Of a DNA stretch of 64,000 nucleotides, positions 11,354 to 22,599 are shown piece after piece. Position 1 is the first letter of the stretch; the number at the start of each line of letters is the position of its first letter. The notes below the pieces were generated by a model. That model made no database searches, had not been told where the DNA came from, and saw nothing but the letters and a program-made list of their open reading frames with translations. The position numbers and the translations under genes are program-made. This DNA comes from Theocolax elegans (Eukaryota; Arthropoda; Insecta; Hymenoptera; Cerocephalidae). The stretch spans positions 3,035,720 to 3,099,719 of the forward strand of contig CM047429.1 in NCBI GenBank assembly GCA_026168455.1, written 5' to 3'.

Positions 11354-12708
11354 GTGAAACTGCGAAGATTATGGTATCTGCGTATACCCGTAGGACAATC
11401 CTGTAAACTCATGCACACATTGAAAAAGCGTAGAAAAGAAGTAGGTTTCGTAGGTCAATACGAGTGGCCAAGATCAATAGCAGAATTAGGTAGAAATTCT
11501 TATCTGCGTAACGGCAAAATATTCAGAAGAAACATGCCGACAATAGGAAACCCGGAAATTAACGAAATGGATACCGCGATGGAAACGAGCCCGCGTAAAC
11601 AAACCATAGAAATTTTCAAGGACGAGTTCTTAGAACTCAAGACAGAAATCGAAAGCTTGAAACGTCTAATGAACGAATTAATCGCAACAACAAAGGCGAA
11701 CAACACGCAAAGTCGCGAACCTAACGTAAACAGAACTAATAACCGTAACCAACTAGGGCCGAACGATGTAAACACAACGCGATTCGAAAGAGTATTAGGT
11801 GATAATAACATGTTTACATTCGGAGATAATAACACGGAACACGTACGCGGTTTGAATATCGAGTCGGATTATAGTCGTCAGTCAAGGACAATAAATATTA
11901 AATTCCAAAACTTTTGGAGACACGATCCGGAGGCATGGTTCGCAATGTTAGAATCGTTATTTACGGAAAATAATATTGCAATCTATTAAAGAATATCGGA
12001 GACGATTTGATTCGGGAAAATCTCGACATACTTAAAGCTCTCCCCCCGGACAATAAATACAATACAATCAAAAAAGCAGTGTTAAGGAAATATACGGAGA
12101 CAGAAGAACAGAAATTAAACAGACTGCTGACTGACACGCGACTTAACGACCGTAAACCGTCAACGTTTTTCAACGAATTAATTAACGCGGCAGGAACTCT
12201 TATGCCTAGACAAACCGTGTTAAAAATATGGTCCAACAGACTGCCATCTGCAGTCCTAGATAAAATCGAGGATAGGTTGCTTTTCGAGAAAGAGGACACA
12301 ATACTCGACAAAGCCGACCTCGCGCACGAAAGGATGCAGCGCGATATGTGCCGTGTGGATCTGTTGGATGCAATATCCACGGCGAGTACTCCTTTGTCGG
12401 ATCCTCACATAATGGCCGCGCACACGAGTAAATCGCCAACGCGGAAGCCGAGTCAGCCGCGAGATAGGCGCGATGTAAGGGATACGCGTAATTGTAGCCA
12501 CAGCTACGAGCGAGGTCCAACACCGCGTGGCTTTCGAAGAAACGATAAAAGTAGACCGCCGAAATGCGTTTGGATTTGCATGCATCACTTCAAATACGGC
12601 GACAGAGCGCGATCTTGCTCACCGGAGTGCAAGTGGAAGGATAAAAAAGAGTTAAACGGAAGTAAAAGCATAGATTGCGTCGCGACGGGATCGAATTCGG
12701 AAAACTAA
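11354..12708 (+). pseudogene. gag, broken by a frame change
   Basis: Two frames together resemble gypsy-type Gag. 11354-11989 has a charged N-terminus, a likely coiled coil (FLELKTEIESLKRLMNELI) and the capsid motif FWRHDPEAWFAMLE. 12007-12708 continues the capsid (NKYNTIKKAVLRKYTETEEQ) and ends in a degenerate nucleocapsid Cys/His cluster (WICMHHFKYGDRARSC). The two lie in different frames, with stops between them at 11987-12017 and a probable small loss, so Gag cannot be made as one chain. The second frame overlaps pol by 34 nt, and pol lies in the -1 frame relative to it, the usual Ty3/gypsy frameshift arrangement. The start is uncertain: 600 bp of leader precede it. Confidence 0.75.
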
Positions 12709-14255
12709 TTAAACCCGACGTTGCGGAGACAAACGCACCGGGCTTTTCGTCAATACGTCTCCAATTAAAAGATAAAAAAACGGGCGATATGTTTTTGATC
12801 GATACAGGAGCCGAAATATCGGTAATACCTAAACCGACGGGATTTAAAGGCAAACCGCTGTCGTTGAAACTTCACGCAGCAAATAACACGCGTATTAAGA
12901 CCTACGGATACGCGTATCGCGTTATAGACTTCGGTTTTAAAGAGGCAATCGGATGGCGTTTTATTATAGCCGACGTGCCTTACCCCATCTTAGGAGGGGA
13001 CGCGATCGCGAATTTCCACCTGATTCCTGACCTTAAAATAAGCAGGCTGGTAAAAGGTGATACGCAGGAATACGTACGAGGAAGAGCCGGCAACGCCGAA
13101 GTCTGTTCCATATCCGTATTAGGACCGGATCACAAGTATTCGGACACATTAGCTGAATTCCCGGACGTTCTCGGCATCGATAAACCCGCGTCACTTTCGA
13201 AATGCGGGATAGTTCACCATATCACGACCCGTGGCCTACCCACTCACCATAAGGTTAGGCGTTCGAACGGCGAGAAATTGAAGGCTGCAAAAGCCGAGAT
13301 AGCCAAGCTGTGCGAGCAAGGCATCGGTAGACCGTCGGACAGCCAGTGGGTTTCACCCATTCATAGGGTTAGAAAGAAAAACGGAGAAGGGCGAATCTGC
13401 GGAGATTATAGGAAACTGAACGCAGCAACAATTCCGGATCGATACCACGTACCGCACTTACTCGATTCCCCCAATAATAAATCACGATCATTCGTATTTA
13501 GGGACTTACAAGAATGCGCACACGCATTTCTCTTAACTAAACTCGGTAAAACAGCCTTAGGAAGACCGTATACCGGACCACATAAGGTTATCGAACGTTC
13601 AGCTAACGGACGTAATTTTACGATTGAGGTAAACGGACGACAGAAACTCGTGAATATAGAACTGTTAAAACCCGCATACTTCATTCGGATGGAACAAATC
13701 GAGAGAATTAAGAACTCCAGTCCACCCGAGACTGTTAGAGTAAACACCGCGAACGGGAGTAATTCGCACAAGGTAATACCTAGCAACGCTGACATCGACG
13801 TCGGGCAAAGTAACACAAATACAATAAATGACGAAGTTATTAACGATAAATACAATTTAGACACAGTCGATGACAGCATTGCATATGACCAAGGCGTAGT
13901 AACGCCCAGTAGTTTTATAACAAGCGGAGCATATTCCGCAAATGACGAGCAATATTGCGAATCACGCGATTTGGCGGAAAACTCTGAAACAAACGAGACG
14001 TTGTATAATCCTAGTCATTCAGAGATTCCAAAAAATCAAGAACCGGACGCGATACAAAACGCGAGAACCGGTAATCATAATTGTGATAAAGACGAACCAC
14101 ATACGTGTTCAAAGCCAAATACTAGTAAGCCAAAGAAATTTATACCCAGTATGTTAAAACGAAACCGAAAGACTGAATCCATTAATGTAATAAATCGTGA
14201 TAATAGATGTAAATCGGTAAGCTTTATGTTAACCCCAGAAATAATGTGTTGTTAA
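12675..14255 (+). pseudogene. pol, in-frame deletion joining RT start to integrase tail
   Basis: One uninterrupted 526-codon frame. An aspartic protease is seen near the N-terminus (LIDTGAEISVIP, catalytic Asp about residue 43). The RT N-terminus follows, including QWVSPIHRVRKKNGEGRICG and DYRKLNAAT (about residues 225-255). At about residue 262 it passes directly to an integrase C-terminal, SH3-like segment (GPHKVIERSANGRNFTIEV and LVNIELLKPAYF, about 300-337), then a Ser/Asn-rich tail. Missing are the rest of RT with its YxDD motif, RNase H, and the integrase zinc-binding and DDE domains. The junction keeps frame. Whether the fused product is made is unknown; it could not act as polymerase or integrase. 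Confidence 0.82.
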
Positions 14256-14913
14256 GAAAGCGTAGTACAACCCACTCGCAAGCCGCTCGAAGCGGTGGAA
14301 AAATTAGAAACGTCGAGGACGTGAAGCACGATTGCTTTATGGCGAATACCTACGCGGAAGCATACCGCACCGGAAGAATAACCGTGTTTAAGAAAATAAC
14401 ACCCCTGAGGTGTCGAAACCGAGATATTCGCGCGTCGCAAACAGTTAAGCGCATTATCCATTTCGGAAATAGAAATATCAGCGCGTATGTTAAAACAAAT
14501 AGTCGAATTGTTTGATATCAGCGCATTTAGCTTAAGTAAAGGCCAGAAACGTGCGATGCCGTTCTCGAGGGTTTAGGCGACTGTAAAGTATTAACTGTCA
14601 TAAAAATTGTAACTTTCGAGCGAGTGGATTTGTTCAATTAAAACAATTAGAAATGTTGAAACTGATAGATTGTAACATTGTGTCAACGACATCACTATGT
14701 AGTTCCATAGAGTTAAACTCAAGAATACATACGGTACAATTAACAGATTGTAAAAGCATCGACACTTAGATTACATTGCATTGCACAAAGCAAGTCAAGG
14801 TGGAATCGTTGAAATGTATAGTTACTACATCAGGGGAGTGGGTTAAATACATCTTCGAGAAATAAGTAAATGTTAACCTGAAAAAACCCCGGTCAACATT
14901 TAGGGGGGAGCAC
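14256..14913 (+). other. 3' untranslated part of the gypsy element with polypurine tract
   Basis: About 650 bp without a supported gene; no env-like frame (signal peptide, transmembrane segment) is visible. It ends with a G-rich purine run, AGGGGGGAG, at about 14902-14910, just before the 3' LTR, in the position of a plus-strand primer. Confidence 0.6.
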
Positions 14914-15184
14914 TGTGGGCAAGACGCACAGAGAGTATTTACCCCAGTAGCCACCAGTTGGCGCTTCACAGCGAGCGATATAGAGAGAGCGGGATAACCG
15001 CCGATAAGTCAGTCGCGTCGTAGCTTCCGACGCATGAGTCCGCAAGAGCGGACGAGAGCTTGTAACAATAAACTCTAATCATTATCATATCTCTGTCTAG
15101 CTATCATTGTACCTGTACCTCGAACTCCTGGTAACGCCGAGTGTGGCGGCGATACGATCAAGGCAACAGACCCTGATCCCCACA
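14914..15184 (+). repeat. 3' LTR
   Basis: 271 bp, read as identical to the 5' LTR. AATAAA lies at 15067-15072 and the hammerhead-like hairpin pair at about 15005-15062. It is followed at once by TATACGTGAC of the interrupted MITE. Confidence 0.9.
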
Positions 15185-15302
15185 TATACGTGACAACAGT
15201 ATTGAAAAAGAGTAGCAGCAGCTCCCTTTCAAGGAATTTTTCAGAGTCTGACTGGCGGTTTTTACCTCTGTCCGCACTCTCTCACGGGCTGGAAAGCAAA
15301 TA

Positions 15303-15348
<46 letters not shown>

Positions 15349-15740
15349 GGAAACGAAAAAAAGGGAAGAGGAAAAAATTTCGTAAAGGAAATCAACAAGC
15401 AATTTCTTTGTCATGATTTTTCTTCAATATCCGTCAATGAACTTCCATAGAATTGGATGTAAAATGAAGATAAATAAATAGAGAATACGAGGTTTGATCT
15501 ATTACATATTAAATATAATGTAATAGTAAAAAAAAGACATCAAAAATCTGAGGGGTTAAATTAGCTGTCTATAATGGCTCTCGCGCTATACTTGCGTCAG
15601 GCGCTAGCGCCTTTTGATTACATATTGAATATAATGTAATAGTAAAAAAAAAGACATCAAAAATCTGAGGGGTTAAATAAGCTGTCTATAATGGCTCTCG
15701 CGCTATACTTGCGTCAGGCGCTATCGCGCCTTTTGATTCA
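15185..15740 (-). mobile_element. MITE copy B with duplicated end
   Basis: A reverse-orientation copy of 39005-39420: shared landmarks include CGTGACAACAGT, GTCCGCACTCTCTCACGGGC, CATGATTTTTCTTCAATATC and AATGGCTCTCGCGCTATAC. Here a (TA)n tract expands at about 15306-15345, and the last ~133 bp (TACATATT to GCGCCTTTTGAT) is present twice in tandem (about 15480-15620 and 15621-15740). It encodes nothing. The gypsy element sits at its left edge. Confidence 0.7.
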
Positions 15741-16045
15741 GTTTAACAAAATATTTGGTTGTGCCTAATAAATATTTCATCGGTTTAAGAAAGTGTTGGT
15801 AGGAAGAAGAAATTGTAGTTGTCATTTAATTAATTATTTGGTTGGATTAATTTCCTGCTTAATCATTGTTACAAATCAAATGCTTCGTTTCACGAAATAT
15901 TTATTTGAAGTAATTAAATATCTGTTTCGTTCAAAAAAATTATTTGTTTCTTATTCCAATGAAATATTTTGTTCGCTGCCGGGAACTAAGCGTTTTCGTT
16001 GATCCAACCAAAACATGATTAAATCAACTTAATATTTTTCTCAGT
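15736..16045. repeat. Right portion of the CACTA-like repeat
   Basis: It shares with 5630-5700 the run AAATATTTGGTTGTG through GTTTAAGAAAGTGTTGG. It then has repeated (A)AATATTT and GTTGATT words and ends in ATATTTTTCTCAGT, an inverted counterpart of CACTGAGAAAAA-type termini. It probably belongs with 3750-5803 as one element split by later insertions. Confidence 0.35.
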
Positions 16046-16533
16046 TTATTAAAACTTTTACAATTTACTGTACTTACTATTTTTATAATTTCGTCTATTT
16101 TACGTGTGGGATAAAAATAATTATATCATGGGCATATCTCTAATAAAATAACGGTTTGCAATTTAATTATCTTAAACATTCAGTTTCAAGGTCTTCCATT
16201 ACTACGTCTGCAAATAACCGGGCAGTTGAAAACCTCAAGAACCATATGTTTTGTGACAAGGCAAGTGTGCCTGTCATGGTGCATAGCGAGCACACACACA
16301 TTCCTACCTACCTATTACCCAATTTACCTACCTAAACCGTATACTAAATAAATATAGCACCGAGCACACATATCCCTAGCTACCTATTACAGCAGATAAC
16401 CCCCTAAAGCCGAACAAGCTACACCCTGGAACAGAAGCGTCGAGGAAACCAGTAGCCACCAAGAAGCTACATGCAGGGCGAGCCGCACTCGAAGAACCTG
16501 GAGACATCAGCTGAGTGCGAAGGCAGCGGCCGC
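16046..16533. other. Non-coding, CCTACCTA-rich stretch
   Basis: It contains irregular CTACCTA repeats (about 16300-16390) followed by a more GC-balanced stretch without a gene. A similar composition (CTACCTACC runs, then GC-balanced sequence) lies at 44985-46200, so this is probably a dispersed repeat. Confidence 0.4.
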
Positions 16534-16666
16534 ATTAAGCTGGACTGGTCATTTGAGCAGAATCGCAAAAAAACCTGACAGGAATTTTTAACTACTTTTT
16601 TACTAATTTACTACCAATTCTAATAATTTTTAACCACTGCCGAATTCATTTTAACACCTAGTTAGG

Positions 16667-17500
16667 CCAGCTTAATACTTAAGCTAGCCTCACCCTTTTA
16701 TAACTCCGGATGCAATAGGGCTAGAAAAACCTGCTGGAGCTTAAAATTTTTAACTCTTCAAGTACTTGAACATAGGCTACCACCGATTTCATTATTATAA
16801 AAAATTAACCCCTTTTTAACCAATGAAAAAATCAAAATAGCCGTAAAACGCAAGTTATGACATAAATTCGACATTTTCTCATTGGTTACGATAAAATAGC
16901 TTGAAATATAATTTAATACTATCACAGAATATTTTCAACCCTTAGTATCCCTTAATTAACCTTTAGTATTTGCCAGGTTAATACTTAAGCTAGCCTCACT
17001 CTTTTATAACTCCGGTAACAATAGGGCTAGAAAAACCTGCTGGAGCTTAAAATTTTTAACTCTTCGAGTACTTGAACAGAGGCTATCACCGATTTCATTA
17101 TTATCAAAAATTAACCCCTTTTTAACCAATGAAAAAATCGAAATAGCCGTAAAAAGCAAGAGATAAAATTAATTCTACATTCTCTCATTGGTTACGATAA
17201 AATAGCTAGAAATACAATTTAATACCATCACAGAATATTTTCAACCCTTAGTATCCCTTAATTAACCCTTGGTCTTTGCCAGGTTAATACTTAAGCTAGC
17301 CTCACTCTTTTATAACTTCGATTGCAATAGGGCTAGAAAAATCCGCTGGAGCTTAAAATTTTTAACTCTTCAAGTACTTGAACATACGCTACCACCGATT
17401 TCATTATTATGAAAAATTAACCCCTTTTTAACCAATGAAAAAATCAAAATAGCCGTAAAAAGCAAGTTATGACATAAATTCGACATTTTCTCATTGGTTA
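16667..17500 (+). repeat. Three tandem ~306-bp units
   Basis: Units start with CCAGCTTAATACTTAAG or CCAGGTTAATACTTAAG at about 16667, 16974 and 17279. Each contains GGGCTAGAAAAACC, CCTTTTTAACCAATG and TCTCATTGGTTACG, and each ends AACCCTTAGTATCCCTTAA. The third is cut off near 17500 by four copies of an 8-bp GGTTATTG repeat and the next nested element. A reverse-complement fragment lies at about 24797-24975. Confidence 0.8.
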
Positions 17501-17620
17501 TTGGGTTATTGGGTTATTGGGTTATTGCCCCAATAAGCACACTCTCCGAAAAAAGAATTCTTTAAGAATTCTCCAATGTCCGCATAAAAAGAATACTTAT
17601 AGTATTCAAATAGCAATAAA

Positions 17621-18110
17621 AAAGTATTCTTTTTGAACAAAATAATTTATTTTTCGGCCGACAAAAGTGTTGGTTTGTGGTATTAAATAAGTAATCGAAT
17701 AGTATGCAAGAAGTATTCTTTTGCCTCTTTTAAAGTTTTCTTGGATTTACAAAATATTCAAATAAGTAATAAAAAAGTATTCTTTTTGAACAAAATAATT
17801 TATTTTTCAGCCGACAAATGTGATGGTTTGTGGTATTAAATAAGTAATCGAATAGTATGCAAAAAGTACTTTTTTGCCTCATTTAAAATTTTTTTGGATT
17901 TAAAAAATATTCAAATAAGTAATAAAAAAGTATTCTTTTTGAACAAAATAATTTATTTTTCTGCCGACAAAAGTGATGGTTTGTGGTATTAAATAAGTAA
18001 TCGAATAGTATGCAAAAAGTACTTTTTTGCCTCTTTTAAAATTTTTTTGGATTTATGAAATATTCAAATAAGTAATAAAAACGTATTCTTTTTGAACAAA
18101 TTAACTTAAC
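17621..18110 (+). repeat. ~154-bp tandem units
   Basis: AAGTATTCTTTTTGAACAAA recurs at about 17621, 17775, 17929 and 18081 (one base differs in the last), each time followed by CCGACAAA, GTGATGGTTTGTGG and ATCGAATAGTATGCAA. It is non-coding, part of the subterminal region of the second-layer element. Confidence 0.75.
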
Positions 18111-19291
18111 TTAACTTAATTTAAGCAAAACAGTTTTAATCAAAAGTTTAAAATGTATTTATCGATATATTTAAATATCGAAGGGTCAAAAGAGATAAGC
18201 TATAAGCCAAAAACTAATTGTCCGATCTGAAAAAAGCTTCGTTATGTTATATATTTTTATATGCGTTTTTCTTTTCCGAGATTTTGATTACTACTTTAAA
18301 AATGATCGATGTGATATTTTAAAAAACTACTATTAAGAAAAATAGCCTTCAATCAAAAAGGTTCATTATGATTCAATATTCTATTGTCATATTGAATAAG
18401 TGACAAAAGCATTATAGGCTAATGAATATTTTGACCTATTTTAACACACTTATTTAATAAATAAGAATGTAGGTTGTTAGTTGACAATAAAAAAATATAG
18501 AGAATTGTAACAATTATATATTATTGGAGTAATGTTAAGACAATCGTCCGAAATTATTAAGTTTCCACCATTGTACCTTTGAACAAAAAAATTCTTAAAA
18601 AAGTAAACTTTTACATTATTGGATTTGGTTACCTACACTGAGAAAAATGCTATAATAAAATTTGCAACGTTTTTAATAAAAATTACTATGTTTTATAATA
18701 TACGCTGGATATACTTGCATTATGAAAGGTATTATAATATATTTTAAATAAACATTATTATTAGCATAATAAAAAGTACCAAAAGATGAAGCAAAATTTA
18801 TCAATTGAGTTTTATAAAAATTACTATGTTATATAGCAAAAATCATGAAATATAAAAATTATAATTTAGTGAACGAAATTTACTAGGTAACATAGTAAAT
18901 TTTATTACGCAATATAGCAAAATTTGTGACTTTCATATAGTAATACTTGATATATTTTTGTGTAAATGATAATTATTACGTTTTTAATATGTAATGTAGT
19001 AAAATTTCTTATTAAAAATAATAAAATTTGTCGTGTCAATAATAAAATTGGTACATAGGGAAAATACACCATCTCCACATAACCTCAAGAATTTCAGTAT
19101 AAGTATATTGTCGTTAATTGCGGATAAATAAATTTCTTTTTTACATTATCTTTACGGGGTAATATTCAAACAGTAAAAAAGATTAATAAATGTACTATCG
19201 CGACAAATAAATGTAATAAACAAAATATACAAGTTTTTGTGAATCACAAAAATACATATGAGCGCGATTCGAATCAACCGGAATATAATTA

Positions 19292-19361
19292 TCCGGTGGC
19301 GCAGGCGGTAAGGTGCGGGACTTCTACTCGGAGGGTCGTCGGTTCGAATCTCCATCTCGGA
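19292..19361 (+). other. tRNA-like sequence inside the CACTA-type element
   Basis: A TCCGG start pairs with CTCGGA at the end, with one wobble. An A-box-like GTGGCGCAGGCGGTAAGG and a good B-box GGTTCGAATCT are present. The anticodon arm does not fold in the canonical 5+7 form, so no anticodon is assigned. It is probably tRNA-derived repeat sequence; a working tRNA is not supported. Confidence 0.4.
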
Positions 19362-19593
19362 CTTCGGTTTTTTTTCTGATAATTTTCATAAATATTATTT
19401 GTATGTATTTTAAATTGTAAATATAAAGTATAAAATAATAATAAAATAAATGTATAACGGACGTTAAAATGTAAACAGATGAAAGTAGAAATTTATTTTT
19501 AATTCGACTCTTTCTCGAAATAATAAAAATTACTATGTTTTCTAATAAAATTTGCTATGTCAACATAGTAAAATTTGTACATTTCAAATTTAC

Positions 19594-19920
19594 TATCCCT
19601 GTCGAAAAAATCCAGATGGATTTCCAACTGGATTTCCAGGTGGATTTCGATCTGGATTCAGCTGGATTCCACCTGGATTAGACTGGATTTTGGGCCTCGA
19701 TTTCCAGGTGGAATCCAGGTGGATTTTCAAGCTAGATTTCGAGGTGGATTGGCATGGATATCCAGGTGGATTCGCCTCGATTTCCAGTTCGATTTGCATG
19801 GATTACCAGGTGGATTGGCATGGATTTCCAGGTGGATTGGTATGGATATCCAGGTGGATTGGCATGGATTTCCAGGTGGATTGGCATGGATTTCCAGGTG
19901 GATATGCATGGATTTGTGGG
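19594..19920 (+). repeat. Left array of 22-bp subterminal repeats
   Basis: After CCCTGTCGAAAAAATCC come about 14 units of 22 bp containing CAGGTGGATT and GGCATGGATTTC variants. It is the inverted counterpart of the much longer array at 22600-24147. The unit rarely contains stop codons, so several overlapping open frames cross it; none is a gene. Confidence 0.85.
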
Positions 19921-20003
19921 TCAATTGGCACATTTATTAGTGTGTAGTAAAGTTTAGTTTTCTTAGTTGATTTTGTTTATATATTAGTAAAAAGGTCTTC
20001 AGT

Positions 20004-21899
20004 ATGTCCAAATTGAAAATCCAATACCATTCAGTATGTCCAAAATGTAAAACATATATTAGTATATTTAATAAAAGTCATCACCGAATCTTTTGTACCG
20101 TTTGTGAAGAATATGTGAATTTAAAAGATCCTTGTTACCGCGACTTTTACGTAACATTAGATGTAAAAAATCAGCTTAGATACCTCATAGAAGATAATGC
20201 AGAATTTTACACCAATGTAATGCATCGCAGAGAAGCAGCAGACGGATCACTATTTAAGAACATATACGATGGAGTAAAATATCAAGAATTTATAGAGTCG
20301 TTACCTGCTGAGCATAAGGAATCGTATGGAACACTTATGTTTAATAGCGATGGTTCACCCATATTTAAAAGCTCAAAATTTTCTGTATGGCCGATTCAAC
20401 TTGTCTTAAATGAGGTACCAGTTCACGTATGTAATGAAAGCCCCATAACATACGCTTTATGGTTTGGTCATAATAAACCTAACATGACTTATTTTTTACG
20501 TTTTTTTGTTGCGGATATGAATACTTTATCAGACCTCGAAATACCCTGCCAGCTAAACAATGAAATAAAGGGTGTTCATTTATATTGCGTGTGCTCTTGT
20601 GTTGACTCTGTAGCTCGAGCACCGATGCAAGGCATTAATCAGTATAATGGATATTACGGATGTAACTGGTGCCTTTATCCGGGAGAAGCCGTTCATCATG
20701 AAAGAGGGTCTATAATAAAATATGTATTGCTTGATTATGTTCCTGCTAGGAGAACTTATGAAGAAACTTTACAACATATGCAACAAGCAGTTGATGCACG
20801 TGCACCAATTTATGGTGTAAAGAAAGCAGCAGCACTAATAAATCTACAAAAATTTTATATTGTTGACGGCTTTGTTCCGGATCCCATGCATTGCATAGAC
20901 TTAGGAATAGCTAAACAGTTTACAGACTACTGGTTCAAATCTTCCGGCAAGCCCTACAGCATTTCAAATATATATATGGATAACATAAATGAAAATATTA
21001 CGCAATTTAAGGTACCACAGCAGCTTGCCAGTCTATCACGCTCAATATATGATCGTAATTGGTGGAAAGCAAAAGAGTGGGTAAATTATGTTTTATTTTA
21101 CAGTATTGTAACATTAGCTGAAGTACCAAATTTTGACAAATTTTTACGACATTGGGCTCTTTTAGTGGAAGGCTATTATCTACTTTTAAAAGAATCAATT
21201 ACACAATTAGAATTGCAACGCGCTGATAATCTTTTAAAAAAATTTGTAGCTATGACTGAGGTTCATTATGGACCAGATGCGATGACTTTTAATGTCCATC
21301 AGCTAACTCATTTAGCACAAAGTGTTGCAGATTGGGGACCATTATGGGTACATTACGGTTACCCATTTGAATCTGGAAATGGTAAAATCGTGTCAAAAGT
21401 CCATGCAGCAAAAGGCGTATTAAGTCAGATTTGTAGAAGCCTTACCATAGAAGAAAGTGTTGTGATACTGGAAAAACATGTTCGACAAAAAGAATATTCT
21501 CCTGTTATTGATTTTTGCAATACTTTGAAGAACAAAGTCACTTTAAAAACCACCAAATATGGAGAATGCCGATATTTTGAAAAGCCAGTAAGAGCAAACA
21601 AGCATATATTGCAGCAATTGCAATTGTCAGAAGAAGATGTAGAGGCTTATACAAAAATAGTTAAAGATAAATGTTTGTTTAATAATTCAAAAAAAGCAAA
21701 TAAAAGATCAGACAATTTATATGTGCTAACATTCGAAGGTGATTTCATACAAGTAGAACAATTTCTTGTAGATAACAATGAAAACGAATATACAGTATGT
21801 AAAAAGTTGATAACAGAGAACTGTATAACCAATGAAACGTTGAACATTAAAAAAATTATTACAACAGAGCCTGAACTAATAGTTATTAATACTAATTAA
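20004..21899 (+). CDS. CACTA/EnSpm-type transposase
   Basis: A 631-residue frame, uninterrupted. Its N-terminus has a zinc-ribbon-like pair of CxxC motifs (C12/C15 and C31/C34). The centre matches the TNP2-type transposase pattern: CVDSVARAPMQ followed by YNGYYGCNWC (Asp about residue 201), then PDPMHCIDLGIAK (Asp about 293). The C-terminal third carries the conserved HQLTHLAQSVADWGPLW segment and GYPFESGNG (Glu about 456). D201, D293 and E456 are plausible members of the catalytic triad, by analogy only. Such enzymes bind subterminal repeats and cut the element out in the nucleus. The length is near that of animal relatives. The start is the first ATG of the frame; no intron is needed. It may be functional: no stop or frameshift is seen. 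Confidence 0.8.
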   Translation: MSKLKIQYHSVCPKCKTYISIFNKSHHRIFCTVCEEYVNLKDPCYRDFYVTLDVKNQLRYLIEDNAEFYTNVMHRREAADGSLFKNIYDGVKYQEFIESLPAEHKESYGTLMFNSDGSPIFKSSKFSVWPIQLVLNEVPVHVCNESPITYALWFGHNKPNMTYFLRFFVADMNTLSDLEIPCQLNNEIKGVHLYCVCSCVDSVARAPMQGINQYNGYYGCNWCLYPGEAVHHERGSIIKYVLLDYVPARRTYEETLQHMQQAVDARAPIYGVKKAAALINLQKFYIVDGFVPDPMHCIDLGIAKQFTDYWFKSSGKPYSISNIYMDNINENITQFKVPQQLASLSRSIYDRNWWKAKEWVNYVLFYSIVTLAEVPNFDKFLRHWALLVEGYYLLLKESITQLELQRADNLLKKFVAMTEVHYGPDAMTFNVHQLTHLAQSVADWGPLWVHYGYPFESGNGKIVSKVHAAKGVLSQICRSLTIEESVVILEKHVRQKEYSPVIDFCNTLKNKVTLKTTKYGECRYFEKPVRANKHILQQLQLSEEDVEAYTKIVKDKCLFNNSKKANKRSDNLYVLTFEGDFIQVEQFLVDNNENEYTVCKKLITENCITNETLNIKKIITTEPELIVINTN

Positions 21900-22599
21900 A
21901 TTAAAAATATTTGTATTTTAATGACAGTAAATGAAAAACAGTATATATGTCCCATACCTCATAGGTACTGGCAAACTTAAGTATTAAATGATAATAATAA
22001 TATATGTTATAAAATAAAAAATTATTTTCTACGAAAATGTGTACTGCCGTTTCTTTCTTACGATGAAAAACATCATCATCATATATCTATCATCAATAAC
22101 ACAAAATTAAACAATTATTACAGAATAATTAATGGTATATTTAATTTTAATTACTGCTAACTTCTTCTGCTATTGAATAAATGATTTTAAAATCATAAAA
22201 TAACGCCTACAATAGTAATTAAAGAAAAGAAAGAAACATATACTTAATTCCGAGAAATGTAAATAGTGTAATTTCGAATGAAGTATTTGCTGACATCTGC
22301 CAACATTATGTTTAATATGATACGCACTAAACTTACTGAAATTTAAATTAATCTCCAAAATGTAAAAGTGTAGTAATTACCAAAAACACTACAAAAGATT
22401 AAAATTGTCAAACATACATTTGAAGGAAAGAAGTTATAATCAGGGTACGTACATAAAAATACTTATACTAATAGTGTTATTAAACAATTACAATTTTCCA
22501 TACCCCATTTTTATGTATAATATGTACACCTTTTTACTAATATATAAACAAAATCAACTAAGAAAACTAAACTTTACTACACACTAATAAATGTGCCAA
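21900..22599. other. 3' flank of the transposase gene
   Basis: About 700 bp of AT-rich sequence with no gene. An AATAAA-type signal occurs at about 22013 (AAAATAAAAAATT), a plausible polyadenylation site. Confidence 0.4.

Larger units (their letters stand above)
10402..15184 (+). mobile_element. Ty3/gypsy LTR retrotransposon, internally deleted, identical LTRs
   Basis: A 4783-bp element bounded by two 271-bp direct repeats that begin TGTGGGC and end CCCCACA. It has a tRNA-Trp-type primer site after the 5' LTR, gag and pol remnants in the family order (gag, protease, RT, integrase tail) and a purine tract before the 3' LTR. By eye the two LTRs show no difference, which implies recent insertion. 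It lacks the RT active-site region, RNase H and integrase core, so it would have been mobilised by proteins from another copy. No exact target duplication is visible; the left flank is a TA/TG microsatellite that may have slipped. The insertion interrupts the MITE whose remainder is 15185-15740. Confidence 0.9.

Noticed and set aside
13463..13500. Spliced intron instead of a deletion in gypsy pol
   Set aside because: The missing RT-RNaseH-integrase core is absent from the DNA; there is no intron sequence to remove.
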